This document shows, piece by piece, positions 60,301 through 64,000 of a stretch of DNA of 64,000 nucleotides. The stretch comes from Mariannaea sp. PMI_226 (Eukaryota; Ascomycota; Sordariomycetes; Hypocreales; Nectriaceae), in contig JANFOG010000003.1 of assembly GCA_024336345.1 (NCBI GenBank), positions 2,300,501-2,364,500 on the forward strand. The letters run 5' to 3'. Every line of letters starts with the position of its first letter. Position 1 is the first letter of the stretch. The notes beneath the pieces were generated by a model. It made no database searches. It was not told the origin of the DNA and saw only the letters and a program-made list of their open reading frames with translations. The translations under genes were made by a program, and so were the position numbers.

Positions 60301-63300
60301 TGATGCAGATCCTCTTGAACAATTGGTGACGGAGGAGCTAGGGCAATGTGCTTTTTCAGTCGACATACATACATACACCAATGCTGGGTGTATCTTCGTA
60401 CATCTCAACAAAACAAAAAAAAAATATGAGGCCTGATAAACAAAAATAAACATAGACATAGGCGGCGGCAAGCAAGGAAGAAATCGGCTCCAAACCTCAA
60501 ATAAGCTGGGTGCAGGCAATATCTTTGGACTAGTGTAACGCTTCCACAGCGCTTTTCCTGCATGTCATTCAACACTTTTTTTTCGGTTGCAGGGCTCCAA
60601 ACACCATCATCTTACCGTATCTCTGTGGCACACGTCTTATGTACTCATGCCACATGCAAATTTGGATGTGAACGTGGGCATGAACATGGATATTCAAGTA
60701 TCTCTCCAAGTTACTTGGCTTGAATGGTCACGCATGAAGCGTCGTAGTCAGCATCTTTTCAATGCGGATGACCTCAGAAGACTCTGGCCGTTTGGAACAC
60801 CCGATAAAGCAGATCTCCCCGCATTCCGTGCTCGGAAAACCCCGGGCCAGCTGAGCTGCATCAAACCAGCGGCATGTTTTCAGACATGCCTATGTACTCC
60901 GTACATTCTGTACTATTCCGTTCATGCATACATGCGATGTGGATGATGATCACATCTCAGTACCACAGAGCTTCTGTTCGCGCCTAAGGTACACCGTTGG
61001 GTCGCAGAGCAGCGGAAAATGGAGCTATCCTCAGGTTTGGCTCCTCATTTCTCGCTCCAGAAATTAATCCAGAACTGGGGAGGAATGGTTGACCGCATTC
61101 ACAGCAATTGGGCGCGGGCTGTCTCGTGCAGATCCGAAGAGAATCCAGACCAAGATCTAGCGCCCTGAGAAGGTGGGAATATGACCATGTCTGATTGGTG
61201 GGTGAGTACAGTCATTGGCTGGGGGGGCCGACATCATCTTTGGTGTGTTCGCTGGCAATGCATCACGATGGGTTTGTGATGGCGGGCTGTCTCAGACAGG
61301 TACAGTGGCAAAGATGAGAAACACACGCCAAGCGGGAGCAACACGTGAAGGGGCATGGAGAACGAATGGAATGACAAAGAAAGCTTGACTTTGTGCCGTA
61401 TCTTGCTAACCTGGGGTTGAAAGGGAGGGTTGGAGCACGAGGTTCGAGGGTAGGCAACTGCATTTGTCCAAGACCCCGATGAAGGCGAATCTTGTAAAAC
61501 ACAATCTGTACGGCGTGCTCCGTGCTTCATCTGGCAGTTCCTTTCATCATCATTATCAACCAACCAACGAACTGAGGTGGCGGCTCATGTAAGAATTCAG
61601 ATGCCTTACATAGTCGCCGCGCGGTAGCTTTGGCGAGATGTCTGGCAGCGGGATCCACGAGGGCCGTCTTATCTTCCCAACGTTACTAAACGCCCATTCC
61701 CTGCCTCCGTGTGCTACTCTTGCGCCTGCTACGTAAGTAGTACGGTACAGCTGCGTAGTACTGGTATCTAGGTCTATCCATGTCCCGTTATTATTTCTGG
61801 CCCTCTTTTCCTTGAACCTCGTTCGGTTATATCGACCAGCGAGACGGAGTAGAAAGCCCGCTTCGTCACTGTCCGTCTCAAACGGGGGCGCGTTTTGCAG
61901 TACGTGTGCGTGCATAAGGCCATGCAGCAACTTGGAAGTACAGTGGACACTCGCACGTGCAGGTTGGCGTTACATTCCCTGGTTGTGAGACAGACAGCCC
62001 AAGGAGGACCGGGCACTATGCATAATTTATTGCTGTGGTGGTGGTGGTAACTAAATCCAAGGTAAACTGCTGTGTATGCACTATGTAAGTGCGGCTGTGT
62101 CTTCTGTCTTGTATTTGTCTGGAGCATGTACTAATAGTTCATGATGTGGCTTACCGCTGTGATCCATTTTGACCCTGTTCGTGTGGTTTCGATTGGAGAG
62201 GGACATTGGCTTAGAACGATGGTGCAACCTGAGATATTGCCTCTCCGGTACGCCTACATGGTTGAGAGAGTGCAGATGCAGGAAGACGGAGATACGTACA
62301 AATGGGCATGAATGGGGGCATGGCAAAATATCAGTGTAACAGTACGGAGTAGAAGAGGCAGAGACGGTCTATAGATACCCAATTACGGTGCCATCTGGTG
62401 ATGCATATGATGCAGCCGTATGCCACGCGCACATCACTTACACACGCACTTGCGAGAAGGAGGGTCGCCGCTACAGTCAAGGCAGATAGATAGAGGGCAG
62501 CTGAGGGGCCGCCACAGAGGAAAATCTGAGCACTTTCGGCGATGTGAAAAAGACGCCAACGCGGCACCAGCGATATGTACTGTAACGATACGCTGCCGGG
62601 TGTCATCATCAACCATGCATGGTGAGGTGGGCACAGCGCAACGGAGGGAGGCAGAGACGATGGGTTAGCTTTAAAAAAAAAGTCGACTTCATCAACTACT
62701 GATTGTACTACTGTACTCCGAGCTCCTGTCCTTATTAGACTACGGGCTGACCACAAATACCTGAGGAACCGGGGGATGGTGACAGTTCAATCGCACAGTG
62801 CATCTAGGTAGTTCCCCACTACATTTGGCATGAAAAGGAACTTGGAACACGGTCGCAACTTGTGGCTATTCCATACTGTGCCCTTACATCCGGCCCGGAT
62901 CCGCCAGCTACCGAAGATAGACAAGGAGACCGTGCCGAGGCTGGTGACCCGGCGGTGGCTGGGAAAAAGCTGGCGTACGGAGTGTGAGATTGAGTCGCGC
63001 GGCGGTGCAACACTTCATCTTGGGTGAGAAGCCATATTGACTTATAGATTTCAAACTCGAAGTCGTATTTGCTTCTGATGTTTTGGTTTGGCAGCACACC
63101 AACTCCAGCAACCAGCCCGCCGCCCCCAAAATCAAAACGAAGATTCAGTAAAAGCAAGCAACAACGGTCCTGGTCCCTCGCCCCATCTGCATCTGCAAAC
63201 TTCCCGCGTAGGCTGCACAAGGAGTGGCCACAACCATCCAGGGGGGGCGACACAAGCAGGGCGAATGGACCATGACTTACGAAGTACAGTACGGATCTCC

Positions 63301-64000
63301 TACCCAAGCGCCCCGCTGCATATCGTGATTTGGCTCTGTTCAAGCTCGACGACGGCGTCAAGGCCAAGGTGGATGTTTTTGGCGGGGTCTGGGGGGCCCC
63401 TATGTCTTGTCCCTCTCTCTCCGTTCTGTTGTCTGGTTCCCTCTCATTCTCTTTCTATCTCGAGCTTCGGCATTCCCAGGAGTTCAATTGTTAGGACCCG
63501 AGTCCATGTCAGCAGGGGATACGTCCAGAGCGCCCCGCATTCAGTATCTCCAAAACTGGATCAAGAGCCGTCATAGTGCTCACTAAAATAGTAGGTAGGT
63601 AGCTTTGTATACTGCTGCAAGTGAGAGACAAACATGTCTTTTGCAGGAAATACGGACTGTAGACTACATGATTTAGTACGCCAGATCGTAAGTACTGCAA
63701 CAAGTACTTCCATAGTCTGTACTCTGTACGCAGAACCTTGTATCGATATATCTACGTAAGTATGCCGTTTATAGATGGTGTGTGGGAGAAATAAGAATGT
63801 GAAGCATCCATGTCAGCGCGTGCGATCATACGACCTTTCGCACTGTAAATGGCTGGGACCAGCCCTGGAGGGCTCAGGCCCAAAAAGCACGGAGTTGCCG
63901 CGTTTGAGCTCCCAGGCTGGGGAGAAAGAGGCACTGTGCTACCGCGAGGATTGCACAGTATCTTCAGGAGGGTCACGGTGCTGGCGACGTCGAGCTTGAT
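57367..64000. other. 6.6-kb terminal spacer, no gene supported
   Basis: AT-rich to about 58700, then mixed composition. Frames up to about 180 codons occur on both strands (for example 62819-63367 minus), but they are rich in Pro, Arg, Ser and Cys like random GC-rich frames and overlap equally long frames on the other strand. GTAC-rich degenerate repeats lie at about 59815-59885 and 63590-63730. Confidence 0.45.

Noticed and set aside
62819..63367. 182-codon minus-strand frame near the window end
   Set aside because: It overlaps a 162-codon plus-strand frame, has random-like composition and no domain or splice signals.

Overview
This is nuclear DNA of a filamentous ascomycete, probably a Sordariomycete (possibly Hypocreales; inferred from protein character and gene style, not from a search). 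Genes are spread over both strands with no operons. Most introns are 50-125 bp, of GT...CTAAC/CTGAC...AG type. Coding DNA is GC-richer than the spacers, and the spacers carry homopolymer and AGGTA/TACCT runs.

Layout. 0-10 kb: an F-box/LRR-like protein (+), the LIS1/NudF dynein regulator (+), an intron-containing tRNA-Pro(AGG), an Mpv17/PMP22-family membrane protein (+) and an unidentified gene on the minus strand. 10-25 kb: a 1371-residue hybrid histidine kinase (+), an acidic unknown protein (-), signal peptide peptidase (-) divergent from a PPIL1-type cyclophilin (+), and an Sgf11-like SAGA zinc-finger protein (-). 25-36 kb: a Naa50-like acetyltransferase (+) facing a glucokinase (-) tail to tail, then GDP-mannose pyrophosphorylase (-). 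36-64 kb: long gene-poor spacers separate a small dsRNA-binding-motif protein (-), the farnesyltransferase beta subunit (-), the cytosolic phenylalanyl-tRNA synthetase alpha subunit (-) and a decayed zinc-finger pseudogene (+). The last 6.6 kb holds no gene I can support.

Most genes are core housekeeping: nuclear migration, sugar phosphorylation, cell-wall and glycosylation precursor supply, protein prenylation, translation, membrane proteolysis, splicing-associated prolyl isomerisation and chromatin. They work in separate pathways, so this is a conserved chromosomal block and not a biosynthetic cluster or defence island. I found no CRISPR array, intact transposon or secondary-metabolite cluster.

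The points most worth following up are: a glucokinase whose last exon encodes a C-terminal membrane anchor; a Naa50-type acetyltransferase whose N-terminal extension contains a textbook PCNA-binding (PIP) box; a 125-residue protein made of one dsRNA-binding motif and an Arg/Ser tail; a GC-AG intron in the LIS1 gene; and a C2H2 gene relic whose stop codons all fit C-to-T mutation of CAA/CAG. Exon boundaries were deduced by eye from splice sites and family conservation.
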